From Flammula alnicola (lineage: Eukaryota; Basidiomycota; Agaricomycetes; Agaricales; Strophariaceae): 60,344 bases of DNA. The translations under genes were made by a program, and so were the position numbers. A model generated the notes under the pieces. It had not been told where the DNA came from and did no database searches. It worked only from the letters and a program-made list of their open reading frames with translations. Shown piece by piece: positions 41,574 through 53,022 of this stretch; position 1 is the stretch's first letter, and every line of letters starts with the position of its first letter. Location: assembly GCA_015499995.1 (NCBI GenBank), contig JADNRV010000293.1:1-60344 (forward strand). The letters are read 5' to 3'.

Positions 41574-44290
41574 ATAGGTTAGTAGGGCAGGTTGGCTCGC
41601 TCGATCATGTTGTTCAGATGGTAAGTTGGTCATTTTTGCGAGCGAAGCGAGCATTCTTTCTCTAGGGATGGAACCGTCGAACAAATAAAGCCAAATCTGG
41701 TTGCAAGAATGAACTCGTTTTCAGCCCATGTTGCGTGCGTCATATCTCAATTGTTAATGCCCCTCGTCCTTTGAACTTATGGAATTGGATAGTTTTTCAT
41801 GTATTGTATACATATGTTCAAAAAAATTGGGGGGTTCTGGTCTTTCTCTCGTATTCAGAGGCCTACAGAAAGGCCTTATTTGCATGTGTCGGGCGATTCG
41901 GATGGGGAAGCGAGCTCCCCCGCAGACTTGCGGATACGTAATATGCTTTGTCTTTGACATGCTAATCTCTTTTCTCCACCCAAGGTCCGCTTGGTGACAA
42001 GTTACGACCCTCCTTCATGACATTCACTCCTGCAACGCCTCGAGCAATATTGAAGGGTGGATCCAGGAGTCACCACGTTGCTCGTGGGCTGACGATGAGA
42101 GTTATGGATGTAACCCGCCCACGGTATATGAAGTGCGTGACCACCATTATCTTTATCCACGCCTTAATCACTAATAGAACTGTCTAGAGGCATGGTTCCG
42201 GACCCGTCTCTGCCCCAACGTACTACTCAGGACCCACACTCAGAATTCTCCCGTCTTCGTTTCCCCAGTCTGAACTCTCCGTTGACGCGTCGTCATTGGC
42301 ATACAAGTCGGGTCATTACGCGTATTACTCAGACTCTCGTTCATCTCATTGATTTTCTTTCATGAATCCGAGTATGTCCTTCCTTATCTTCCTCTCTAGT
42401 CCTGATCATTAGGCCAATTATATCGCATGAGCATCTTCGGCTCCATCCATGAACCTCAGGCATCAACTCTGTTTTGCTAGCCATCGAAGAACGTTTCGGA
42501 GGAAAATGTAACTCGGAACCGAGAAGCTCTATGTCGCCCTGGTAGGTGGTTCAGCGGCCCTTGTCCATGTCATCGCCGTAGCCAATCTGGAGGATGGTGC
42601 GAGGCCCTTGGTGATGCTTATAGTGGCGGATTTCGTGTCGTCTGCGTCTGTAAGTACCTTCGTTCTCATTTTAACACATATACGATCACGTATTCATATT
42701 TGCTTACCATCGCAGTGTTTGGCACCACTCCGACTAGATTTTGTTCTGACCGCGAGACTTACAGCAGAAACAATGCCATGTCCTTCAAATACGCCGATTC
42801 ATGCGCCTACGCTGGGTCACAGAGGATGCCTTTAACTTTTAAGTTACGAACGTATAGCGAGCGGGGGCGAGCATGGTCGCGGATCCTGCGCTGATGAGCG
42901 TACACGCAGACGGAGGTGGGGCAGCATCGAACAAGCCTTTTTCGCGAGTCCAGAAGAGTGCGTTCGTCTGTTTTTTTGTATTCATGTTCATCGTAGATAG
43001 AAGGCTAATAGGGTATATTATGATACAGTGGCTCGCCTAGCTTTCGCACTCTGGTTCTTCGGACGTACAATGTGGTATGGCAACCACTATTTTTGCACAT
43101 TTTGTATCCTGCTTTTGACGTTTCTTTCGTGGAACAGACGAACGGTGATGGAGGTGTCGCCAACGATATCCTAGTACATGAGTTCACCACGGTAACACCA
43201 ATAGCATGACGAGAGGCAGTACGAAGCGGTATTTGCGGGACTTTAAATCGCAGGGGCAGGGCGAGGAGAGGTCCGATGTTATGACTGAGTGTGGTTCGTT
43301 CGGCCACCCCTAATCGACAGACGCGTAAGTGTTGTTCAGCGCCTGATTGCCTACCGTTCAAAGCTTCTTTCCTGATTCTCTGGATAGAACCGCTAATCCA
43401 TGATGATGGCGGTCCTCGACTGTGGCAAACATGAAGGATGGCGCGTTTTCTTCGCCTTTCAGTTGTCTGATTTCTCTGTGTTTCGTGTGAATAGATATGG
43501 GCGAAGCTTGGTCGAACGTGTCACCCAACCTCCTGGCTTCGTTAGTCGAGGCCATGGTTGGAAATCTGCCGCTAAGTTCGATCCGTCACACGTCGGGTTC
43601 GAGAGGAAATATTGTATTCCTCACTCTTTTCATGGATGTACTTCCGTTGCAACTGCTGATCAGGGCTTGGGCAGTATGAGTGCGTCGTATTTCATGGACA
43701 AGGACGATATACCAGAAGAGTATCGCTAGCCCATTTATCCTGTAAGAAATGATGTCGACAAGAAGGCATGCAGCATGAATGATTCCATCTCCTAAGTTTC
43801 AAGATCGAAGAGGCGTAATCCGGGCAAACAATACGACGGTTAGCAAGAACGTGGAGCATGGCCGCGTCTCGCTTCCTCAGAAATCTTTCTCCGCCCCTTT
43901 CTCCATGCCGCATTCATCTTTGTCTAGAAAAAAGCCATCGTCTCTCCTTTGTTTGGCATCCTGCAAGTGGTCCTGCGTATTTGTCCCATCCATGGCTTGG
44001 TCGATTAGGTCAGTGTCACATTCGCTTCCTGCTTTGGCGGCGTCGTCATCATTCGCGTTGGTGCCCAAATGTATATCCGTCCCTCATTGAGCTCTGTTCG
44101 ACCACGTTTTGTCTGGGGTGGCTCCGTAGATGTGGCTATAAGCAAACAAACCTTTAGTATTTAACTCATGCTAGGAGTACTCCCTAGAAGTACAGCCCAT
44201 GGGATAGGTAATATACTCGTACGTACAGTCTTCTGGAGTCAATGGGTAGTTCCCCGGCATACACTCTGTTCCCGTCCTCTAGTCCGTGTT
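41574..44290. other. Region without a recognised gene
   Basis: Scattered short open frames only. 42520-42656 reads KLYVALVGGSAALVHVIAVA and on to a GTAAGT donor on the plus strand. 42716-42895 reads VFGTTPTRFCSDRETYS.., possibly the next exon, so a decayed or small gene is conceivable at 42500-42900. 43400-43729 and 43005-43361 are open but not recognised. No repeats or RNA genes were found. Confidence 0.3.
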
Positions 44291-44660
44291 AAAATGGAGA
44301 TTGCTCCCCGAAGAACTTTGCAACTCGAACTTGTACTTGTAGTCAGATTTTGTGTCAGAAGTATTATATGAAAAGCTAGAAATCAGTATTTACTGGTTAC
44401 CCAGATTTGCCGTATTTATGATTCCTTGAGCGTGAAATGGAAGGGAGGAAGTGTCAGAATCATCAAATACTTACACTGACTTACAGCGGAATTTGTTCTG
44501 AGAAAAACCCTCAGCAGTCCTCGTGGAATGGGCAAGGAATGGGCCGTCGCCGTCTGTGTAGTCCTTACGTAATTTTGTCGTGCCTCATCAAAGCCTGCAG
44601 CTGCAGGACTCGTCAACGCGATGTACATTCAATCCACGACGGCACTATAATCAGTTAAAA
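44290..44660. repeat. Orphan copy of the kinase-gene 3' flank
   Basis: AAATGGAGATTGCTCCCCGA, TCAGAAGTATTATATGAAAAG-like, TACTGGTTACC and CCTTGAGCGTGAA-type stretches match the sequence just after the kinase-like gene at 47395-47660, and more weakly 52560-52760. No kinase-like coding sequence precedes it, so an additional tandem gene copy was probably lost here. Confidence 0.6.
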
Positions 44661-44704
44661 CTACCAGCAAAGGACGAGAAGGTAAGCATTTATTTTACTT
44701 AATT

Positions 44705-44946
44705 CGAATTTCCTTGCATAAACTTAAAGCTTAAGGCCTCGCGTCGAATTCTTTGTCCATCACGATACGCTGTAATCTTTGCTGAGCCGCTCAATCCTCA
44801 CTTTTACTTTGACCTTGGGAAGTTACATGCGACAATATTAACGGTGGGCGTTATTGACCACAGACTCTACTTGTGGAAGATACTCATACCCACAAAGTGG
44901 GCGCCCGAATTTCGATCACTCAATATATGCGCAAAAAGTCAGACAA
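44705..44946 (+). promoter_or_regulatory. Conserved upstream block of kinase-like gene 1
   Basis: About 240 bases before the ATG are shared with 49768-50000 before paralog 2: AATTTCCTT.CATAAA, GGCCTCGCG.CGA, TTGTCCATCACGATA, GGCGCCCG.ATTTCGA and TCAATATATGCGCAAAAA immediately upstream of the start. Intergenic sequence outside this block is not shared. It is a duplicated promoter and probable transcription start region. Confidence 0.6.
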
Positions 44947-47368
44947 ATGATGGAGTTAAAACCCGATTGTGAGTCTTTTCTCTCGTCATTTTACAAGCAC
45001 AAAAGTTGAATTTCGGAGCCCTACAGTTGCACTTGACATTCAATCCGGGGAATCCTCACAGTCCTTCGCCATCGAAACGTTCGCCGCAGTGGGCGCCGTT
45101 CCCGAGATAGAAAAGAGGATTGCGCAACTCAGCAACGGGCAGGAAGAGTCTGAACACGAATCTAAAGATGCAGAAAATAAGGCGAAAACACAGAAAGAAT
45201 TCTTCGAAGAGTTGATTCTCGGTAGAGCGAAGCATGACACTCCATGCATCATCGACATGAAAACCGCCACAGAGGAAGAAAAGACCAAGGAACGCCGACG
45301 CCGACTTGACGCGCGTACCACCAGCCACCGCTTCGTCTTCCAGACATGGCCACGCGACCCCCATGGCAAGGGTATCACCCCGAAAACAGTCACAGGGGCA
45401 AGGAAGCACCAAACGGGCTGCAGCTCTGGGGCGCGACCTTGTCCGACTTTTATATAGTGTATCGCTGGCCAGACATGCACGATCTACTGACCACGTCGAG
45501 TGGAAGCAAATTGGCTGCGTGGATGAAGGCGAACGGGGAGTCTTATGCGCAAGATTGCATTGAAGGAGCTGAGGAAGAGGAGGAGCCACGAGAGATACAT
45601 CCATGCGATATAGGCGAGCGTATCGAGGACGCCGAGAGGTTGATCTTCAACAAGAGCTGGATTCTCCAGGGGGAAGGATCTAAAGGGAAAGGAAAAGAGA
45701 GAGAAGAATGGGAGCTCCCTCACCCTGTAGAGCAACGTTATCCTTCTTTTTTGGCGATCGTGACTGATCAATAACTTTACAGTGGCCGCCAAAGTCTCCG
45801 TTTGACCCTAGTGCGTACCCCGCTCCATGGCCGAGAGAACCATTCACCTCGGAGCCCCTCAACGTGATACCAACTTTGCAAAGCTATCTCCCATCCTTCC
45901 GCCTTCCGGCCAAACTTATCGTCCACGATCCCTGGAACCTGCTCAGCGTAGAAGACAACAGTTATCACGAAGACGAAAAGGTCAAGCCATGGTCGCAGAA
46001 GCCAGACATTACGCACGTCTACAAGCTCAGAATGTCAGAGCAGAACCCGAATCACAGAGTTGAAAGTCTCAAGTCGTTGTTGTCGGAAGATGCCAGAGCC
46101 AAGCGCGTGAGGGAGATGTTCTTACAGAACCCCCATTCGGACAACGCGTTACCCACAGGATATTTCATCGGACACGAAGAAGCGTTGCCGGGGTCATGCA
46201 AGCCACCCATTTATGTTGTGCTTCCAGAGCAGGCGGTTCGTCTTCCACCGCCAGAGGCACACCTCTACCTCTCGCCTGCAGGCGCCCTTGGAACAGGCAA
46301 CCATTCTTTCGTGTACAAAGCCGAACTCGAGCTTGCTCGTGCGTTGCTCGTCAGGCAAGAGATCTGCCATCAATGCATGTTGGAAGACATGGCGAAGATA
46401 ATTGAGGAGGAAGATGGGAAAAACGGAGAACGACGGGATCCGAAGTGGGACCAGCCGAGTGGGCGCCACATGGTAGTGACAAGAAGGAAAACACCCGCTG
46501 TCGGAACGATGCAAAATGAGGAGGGGGTAGAAGAGACTTACCTCATCAAACCCGGTGAAGGGACCATGACGCTCGAATATCAAGGCCCGTTCCGCGTCGT
46601 CGAAAGCCGCGTGCAGTACCAGGACCTTGCGGTCGGTCCGTACTGCGAGCATATCCGCAAGCAGAAACGCACCATACATCCGCTGACGAGCAAGGTTTAC
46701 GTCGCTGCAAAGCTGTCAATCGAGGGCGACGAACACTTGCAGAAGGAGGCGGAGAACTATATGACGTTCCCGAGGCATTTCTTCGAGCACTGGAGTGGGT
46801 ACAATATTATCAACCCGTTGAAGGAACCAGTGCCGGTAGGGCCGCTCGTACCTCAGTTTTATGGGTACTACGTGGTGGATGAGGAGATCAAGAATACCGT
46901 CGGGGCCGCAGGTAATGGTGCAACGATGAATAGAAGGCCGCAGTATCTGAGCCCCATCCTCCTGCTTGAAGACTGTGGAGAGCAGATCGACCCAGGAGAG
47001 CTTTCGGTTGATGACCAGTACGCATCCGGTCCTGTTTATAATCACTTTTGCTGACGGACTCGAAAACGTTACTCACCAGAACCGAGTGCGCTTCCCTCGT
47101 ATACCGGTTACACGAAGCAGGCTGGATCCACGGCTCTGTCGCTCGGCGTAACATAGTCCGCCAGCCAGGGCCGCTCAGCGCATGGCCCCTTGACCGTATC
47201 CGCAACAGATATGCGCGCAGCGGGTTAGGCAAGGACTGGAGCTACCGGCTCATCGACTTTGGCAGGAGCTTCAGCATCGAGGGAATGGAACAGCAATATC
47301 GGGGGGAAATTTTGTCTGAGGAGTCAGGAGTCACCAATTGGGTGTGGGGTATGCAGGATTTACGTTGA
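44947..47368 (+). CDS. Kinase-like protein (probable pseudokinase) 1, with one frame break
   Basis: Exons 44947-44968, 45027-45726, 45783-47017 and 47080-47368; introns of 56-62 bases with GTGAGT, GTAGAG and GTACGC donors. The N-terminal third (TQKEFFEELILGRAKHDTPC..WGATLSDFYIVYRWPDMH) is specific to this family. Then a kinase-like fold: glycine loop GTGNHSFVYKAEL, lysine strand VAAKLS, catalytic-loop region WIHGSVARRN, metal loop LIDFGRS. Catalytic Asp of HRD is Ser (HGS), while the Lys, the loop Asn and the DFG Asp are kept, so phosphotransfer is doubtful. One base is missing in a C run at 45377-45380: exon 2 otherwise aligns with paralog 2 across the break (PHGK / PENSHRGKEAPNG). It is therefore either a sequencing error or a pseudogene. 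Confidence 0.75.
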
Positions 47369-47714
47369 GGATGTGTTTTGAGGGCGTCTACACCTGAAAA
47401 ATGGAGATTAGCTCCCCGAAGAACTTGCCAAATGAATGTGTACTTATAGTCAAACTTTGCGTCAGAAACATTATATGAATTGCCTAGAAACAAGAACCTA
47501 CTGGTTACCGTGATTTTCTGTCTTTATACGTCCTTGAGCATGAAGTAGAGGGAAGAGAGAAATTTGAACATACCGCAGATGTGGCATGCGGGCCGATTCG
47601 CGTCGGCTGTCGGATCAAGACATATGTTACTGTATTGCTTACGTCATTTTGCTGGAATCGTGATTTCCGAGGCTCGAATCTTGATCCTTTCCCAATCTTT
47701 CCCCGTGCACGGCC

Positions 47715-48842
47715 GGCTGGTCAGCCCCAGTGAAAAATGACTCGAGTGGGATCCAGTACCTTCGAGCATTATAGATTGAAATGATTTCCCATCAATCCAA
47801 TCGATAGCGCTCGATTTCGTCCGAAAAATGAGAACCGCTCGAAAAATCTTAGTGTAGAATCGAGTGGGATACTGTCTCCTCGAGTGAAATGATGCCAAGA
47901 TTGATATTCCCGAATTCGCTCGACACCACTCTACCAGGCTTTATTTATATGGCAGAACGATTTCCCAATCTTTGAGTGAGGTAGAGCCTCCTCGAGCGAC
48001 ATAGATCCGTTCTCATAGCCAATGGATTGGTTCGAAATTCACATTTGATTAGAATACTCTACGGCAGGGCGGTACACGTACAAGACTCGGAATTTAACAC
48101 TACCAAGAATACTTATAGCCAGTTATGAGGTCCACTTACTGGGCATGCATGTACTTATGCATTCTGCGTATGGATTGAGGTTGACTTGGGGCTAGGAGGT
48201 GCAATTAGCTGGGATACATGCGGTGATAAGCACAAGACATACCTGTAACTCGAGTCCGCAGATCCACCACCACCAACCATGTGCTTGAATATCTTGAAGG
48301 CAAGGGCTGCAGAGAAAATATAAGTACAGAACGCAGGAGATCCGCTCAGTGGACATACATTACATAACGAAGGAGAGAGACCGAAGGGCGCTCGACCTCA
48401 TGGCTGCGATGGAAATCTAGTAAGGAATGTGATATACACACAAAAAGGGAGGAATAGCTTACATTGAATGCAGATATTGAAGAGGACAATGGCAATGGTG
48501 GCAATGGTGTTGCGAAAAGGAAGGCGGAGGGTAGACATCAGCGAGAGGGAGGGAGAACTAGAGGAACGGGAGTCGTGGTGGTACGTGTCAAAGGAAGAAG
48601 TTGAACTACGCGAACTTGGAAATTCCTGAAGTACTCGTCATTTGTCAGCGCGTTCCACACCCTCATTCTGGGGAAAAGTCAAAGTCCGAGAGAATGCCAA
48701 GACACGAACCATCGGCAAGGTTTTGATAATAATCCGGCGCACTCGAAGACACTCGAAAAGTTCAGAAATCACTCGATTGCATGGGAAGGGCTCAATTCTA
48801 CTGGAATACACACGATTTCACTCGAGTCGTTTTTCACTGGGG
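47715..48842. mobile_element. TIR-bounded segment with TCGAG-rich subterminal repeats
   Basis: CCCCAGTGAAAAATGACTCGAG at 47717-47738 is repeated in inverse (CTCGAGTCGTTTTTCACTGGGG) at 48821-48842, a match of about 24 bases with one difference. Outside lies GGTCAG on the left and GTCAG on the right, a possible 5-6-base target duplication. Both inner flanks carry repeated CTCGAGTG/CACTCGA motifs (47730-47990 and 48745-48825). Such subterminal motifs are usual in hAT and CACTA elements. It carries the small gene 48155-48538 and no transposase. Confidence 0.55.
48155..48538 (-). CDS. Small membrane-segment protein, 58 residues, three exons
   Basis: Exons 48538-48463, 48306-48243 and 48191-48155, with canonical GTAAGC..CAG and GTATGT..TAG introns that keep phase (1 then 2). 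It starts MSTLRLPFRNTIATIAIVLF, a hydrophobic segment with basic residues before it. This could be a signal anchor or signal peptide; NICIQSLAFKIFKHM, a Gly-Gly-Gly-Gly hinge and a polar tail ending HTQNA follow. Consistency of all phases over three exons supports a real gene. Function unknown, not recognised. It lies wholly within the TIR-bounded segment 47715-48842, so it may be captured host sequence or a host gene flanked by two inverted element copies. Confidence 0.45.
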
Positions 48843-50000
48843 GTCAGCACTGGTCAGTGGTACCAATGTGCCTCTTACTAGTTGGAGGGGGTCCAGGCGC
48901 AATTTTGATGTAAGCTTTGCACTGGAACAAATGTTCGATATAAGTATGATCAAAATATAGTACTTACTCATAAGCCTAAACTGAACCTACAAGGACTACA
49001 TCGTGGCTCGCCGAGTCGCATGGGTAGGAGAAATACGAGGGGTCGGGGGATGTGCATATCACCTCACACGCCGAGAGCCAAATGTGAAAGCCACGGCGAT
49101 ATACCTAGGCGTGCCTATGTTAGCGTTACGACGAGCAGAGCACGGTTGACGTTAATACGTTAATTTCCTCTACACCCCTGGGTTCCGTGGCTACGTCATT
49201 GGTGGGCCACTCATCATGCATGGAGATATCAACCACAGCGAGGTAAAATTTCCGGCTCCTGTTCGTCTCGTTTCAGTCCCACGTCTTAAGCATATGTTAG
49301 GCACTAGAGTCACCGATGTAAGTGTCTTCCAAATGTCGGCCATCAACCCAACAGAGATCCTGGATGGCTGGCCAGTGCTCCATGAGCACATGGAGAGAGA
49401 TATAGGAGATGGACAAAGCCCAAATTGATAGCCGTAGTCGCCCACTCAATCTCGACTTTTACGGACAGTTTCAAACGATCCATGAGCACATCTCCTACCC
49501 GGCTTCCCCGCTCGCCCTTATATATTGTTCATGAAGGTCGAAAATTCAGACCGGAAATTATTTAACATAGTTGAATAAAAAGTGAACGCCGACCATGTAT
49601 TAAGATGCTAAAATACCTACAAGAGAACAAAAACACGTTGTAGTCGAAACCGCTGTATGCTGCTATAACGAATTTATGTAAACTAAACAACGAAGTCGCA
49701 GAGACAAGTCATTACAACAGTAGTATTCAAATAAACTAGGCCGGCAGCGGCCTTCGAATTTCTCGCGAATTTCCTTACATAAAGGCCTCGCGGCGATTTC
49801 ATTGTCCATCACGATAATCTCTGCTTAGCCACTCAATATTCAATATTCAATCCTCACTCTCTCTCCTTTCACCGTGAAAACTTACCGCAAACAGAATCGC
49901 GTCCATATCGACCGCAGACTGTACTTCTCGTGGAATATACTGGCAGAATAGGCGCCCGCATTTCGAGCCTTCAATATATGCGCAAAAAAGAAGACGAACG
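48843..50000. other. Intergenic region; promoter block of paralog 2 at its right end
   Basis: 48843-49760 contains no recognised gene or repeat; 49216-49428 is open but has no recognisable features. 49768-50000 is the duplicated promoter block described for paralog 1, ending TCAATATATGCGCAAAAAAG just before the ATG at 50001. Confidence 0.5.
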
Positions 50001-52449
50001 ATGGACGTGAAGCCCGATTGTGAGTCTTTTGTCATTTGTGAATGTAAAGCCTCATTCTTAGATTCCTACAGTTTCATTTGATATCCAAACCGGAGAATCC
50101 TCGACGTCGACAACGTCCTTTTTGGTAGAAGCTTTGGCCACGGAAATCGTGCCACTCGAGATGAAAAACAGCGTTGAACAGTTCAGTGAGCGACTGGCAG
50201 AAGCCAGAGCGAGAAAACCCACAGAAAGGGAGCCGAAAACACAAAAAGAATTCTTTGAGGAGATCATTCTTCAGAGAGCGGAACGCGACACTCCTTGCAT
50301 CATCGACATGAAAACCGCTACAGATGAAGAAAAGGCAAAAGAGCGCCAACGCCGTCTCGACGCACGCACCACCAGGCACAGACACGTCTTCCTATGGTGG
50401 CCGCGCGATCCCAAGGGCAAGTGGATTACTCCCGAAAACAGCCGCAGGGGCAAGGAGGCGCCGAACGGGCAGCAGATTTGGGGCGCGACCTTGTTCGACT
50501 TTTATACAGTGTATCGCTTTCCAGAAATGCACGGGCTGGTGACTTGGTCGAGTGGCAGCAAATTAGCTGCGTGGATGAAGGATAACGAGGAGTTCTATGC
50601 CCGGGATTGTATTGACGGCGCTGAGGAAGAGGAGGAACCGCGGATGATCCACCCATGTGATATCAGCCAGCTCATCAAGGACTCCGAGCAGACGACCGTC
50701 AGCAAGACCTGGGTTCGCGAGGAGGAAGGACCCAAAGGGAAAGGCATGGAGCGAGAGGAATGGGAGATCCCCCAACCCGTATGGCACGCCTTCGTTTCTC
50801 TTCTGTCGATCATTATTGACCATAAGTCTAACAGTGGCCTCCTAAGTCTCCGTTTGACCCTAATGCCTACCCAGCTCCATGGCCAACAGAACCATTCAGG
50901 TCGGAGGGCCTCACTATTATCCCAAAGTTACAAGGCTACCTCCCACACTCGTCCTTTCCACCTAAACTTGTCGTCCATGATCCTTGGAACCTACTCAGCG
51001 CATTCGAATACCACTACCGAGAAGGCTGGGACGAAAAAAAGGCATGGTCGGAAGCGCAAGACGTCACTCACGTGTACAAGCTCACATCGTCGACGACGAA
51101 CACGAAACGCAGGGAAGAAGACGACAAATGGTTGGCGGACAAGGAGGCCGAGGCCAAGCTCGTGAGGGAGATATTCTTAAAGAACCCTCACTCAGACAAC
51201 AAATTTCCCAGTGGATATTTCATCAGAGAAGGAGACGACGAAGACCCGTCGCCCGGACCGTGCAAGCCTCCCATCTTCATTGTTCTTCCGCACAAGGCGA
51301 GCCGTTTTCAGCCGCCAGAGGCACATCTGTATCTCTCGCCTGCCGGCGCCCTTGGGACAGGCAATCATTCGTTCGTATACAAAGCCGAACTCGAGCTTCC
51401 TCGGACCTTGCTCGTCAATGCAGAGGTGTGCCGTACATGCGTGTTGGAAGACATGGCGAAGATAATTCAGGAGGAAGATGGCGAAAACGGCGAGCGACGC
51501 GATCCGAAGTGGGACCACAAAAGTGGGCGCTGGGTGGTCAGCGCAAAACAGAAAATGCGCGTCATTACAAAAATGAAAGACGAGGACGGCGTAGAGGAAA
51601 CTTACTTCATCAAACCTGGCGAGATGAGAGCGGAGCTCGTCTACGAGGGCCCGTTCCGCGTCATCGAAAGCCGCGTGCAGTACCAGGACCTTGCGCTCGG
51701 TCCGTACTGCGAACACATCTTGAAGGAGAAACGCGCCATTCACCCACTGACGAGTAAAGTGTACGTGGCTGCGAAGCTGTCTATCGAGAACGACTTACAC
51801 CTGCAGAGGGAGGCTGAGAGCTACCAGGCGTTCCCGAGGCATTTCTTCGAGCATTGGAGTGGGTATAATGTCGTCACGCCCTTGAAGGAGCCGGTGCCTG
51901 TTGGGCCGCTCGTACCTCAGTTCTACGGGTACTACACCGTCGATGAGGAGCATAAGAAGAGTACGGTTGGGGTCAACGATAGCGCTGCAGGTGATGGTGC
52001 GAAGACGAACGAAAGGCCGCAGTATTTGAGCCCCATCCTCCTGCTTGAAGACTGTGGGAAGCCGATAGATCCAAAAAACTTTCTGTAGATGACCAGTACG
52101 TATTCTATCTTCAATGTTGTTTGTTATTCTCAGCTGACAGATTTGAAAATATTGCTCACCAGAACGAATGCGCTTCGCTCATATACCGATTCCACGAAGC
52201 GGGGTGGCTCCACGGCTCTATCGCTCGTCGTAACATAGTCCGCCAGCCAGGGCCTCTCAGCGCATGGCCCTCGAGCGTATGGCCAACGAGCTTACGCGAG
52301 GAGGAATAGGCGAGCACTGGAGCTACAGGCTCATTGATTTTGGCAGGAGTTTCAGCATCGAGGGAATGGAACAGCAGTACCGAGGCGAGATGATATGTGA
52401 GGAGTCGGAAGTGAGCCTTTGGGTGTGGGATATGAAAGATTTGGCTTGA
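50001..52449 (+). pseudogene. Kinase-like protein (probable pseudokinase) 2, frame-broken at the 3' end
   Basis: Exons 50001-50019, 50072-50778 and 50835 to about 52083 read cleanly and align with paralog 1 throughout, including GTGNHSFVYKAEL, VAAKLS and YLSPILLLEDC. The last part is broken by three one-base losses relative to paralogs. The first is in an A run at 52072-52077, where LSVDDQ should follow. The second is at the last acceptor, where AACGAATGC replaces the expected AACCGAGTGC spacing. The third is in the CCC run near 52266, between SAWP and LERMANEL. The C-terminal pieces WLHGSIARRN, YRLIDFGRS and VWDMKDL are present. An alternative splice (donor GTAGAT at 52084, acceptor GACAG) could bypass the first two but not the third. 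As in paralog 1, HRD is HGS. Confidence 0.75.
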
Positions 52450-53022
52450 GGAGGGCCTTGATGGCGTGTATAACTGCAAACATGGGGAACGTTCAGGAGA
52501 GGCTATACCTAGTGCTGACTGCGGAACTCCCTGCTGAACTTTGTCGATCGAGCGTGAACCTGTAGCAAGACTTTGCATCAGAAATTATATGAATCGCCTA
52601 TGATTTTTTACTTACTGGTGTCAGCGGAGTAGTCTCCTGTATGGCTCGTTCTTTACAGACACTGAGACAGATAATAGCGCGGAGTCGGAGGTGACGTTGA
52701 CCGGCAGTGAAGCTTGAAGGCCTGATCACGACATATTTTGCTTACGTAACATCATTTTAGTGCAGCCATAATGATATCTATCCACTCTAGTGAACCTTGA
52801 CCGGTTGACCACATGCAGCTTGAACGTTTGAACGTTGGAACCGCTAACGTTAAGCTTACATGCATCCAGAGCGCTAGGGCTATTCTTGGAAGTCTTGGTA
52901 CTCGCTGCGGCCGCCAAGACATTTGTTTCACAAATGAACTCGTTCATCACGGACGACGCTCTCTCATTCGCTCTCTTTACTTCCTCGATCACCTCCTTCT
53001 CTGACAAAGCCACATAGTTTCA
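52450..53022. repeat. Kinase-gene 3' flank copy and GH79 upstream region
   Basis: About 52550-52760 shares diverged pieces with 47440-47660 (TTTGCATCAGAAATTATATGAAT, TACTGGT, TTGCTTACGTAA). 52760-53022 shows an open minus frame (KEVIEEVKRANERASSVMNEF..) without ATG that I do not recognise. It should also contain the GH79 promoter. Confidence 0.4.

Noticed and set aside
45371..45394. Tiny intron GTATCA..CACAG explaining the frame break in kinase-like gene 1
   Set aside because: It would be only 24 bases long and would remove residues that paralog 2 retains (ITPENSRR).
52726..53013. Minus-strand gene KEVIEEVKRANERASSV..
   Set aside because: No ATG in frame at a sensible place, no splice partner and no recognised family; left as unassigned sequence.
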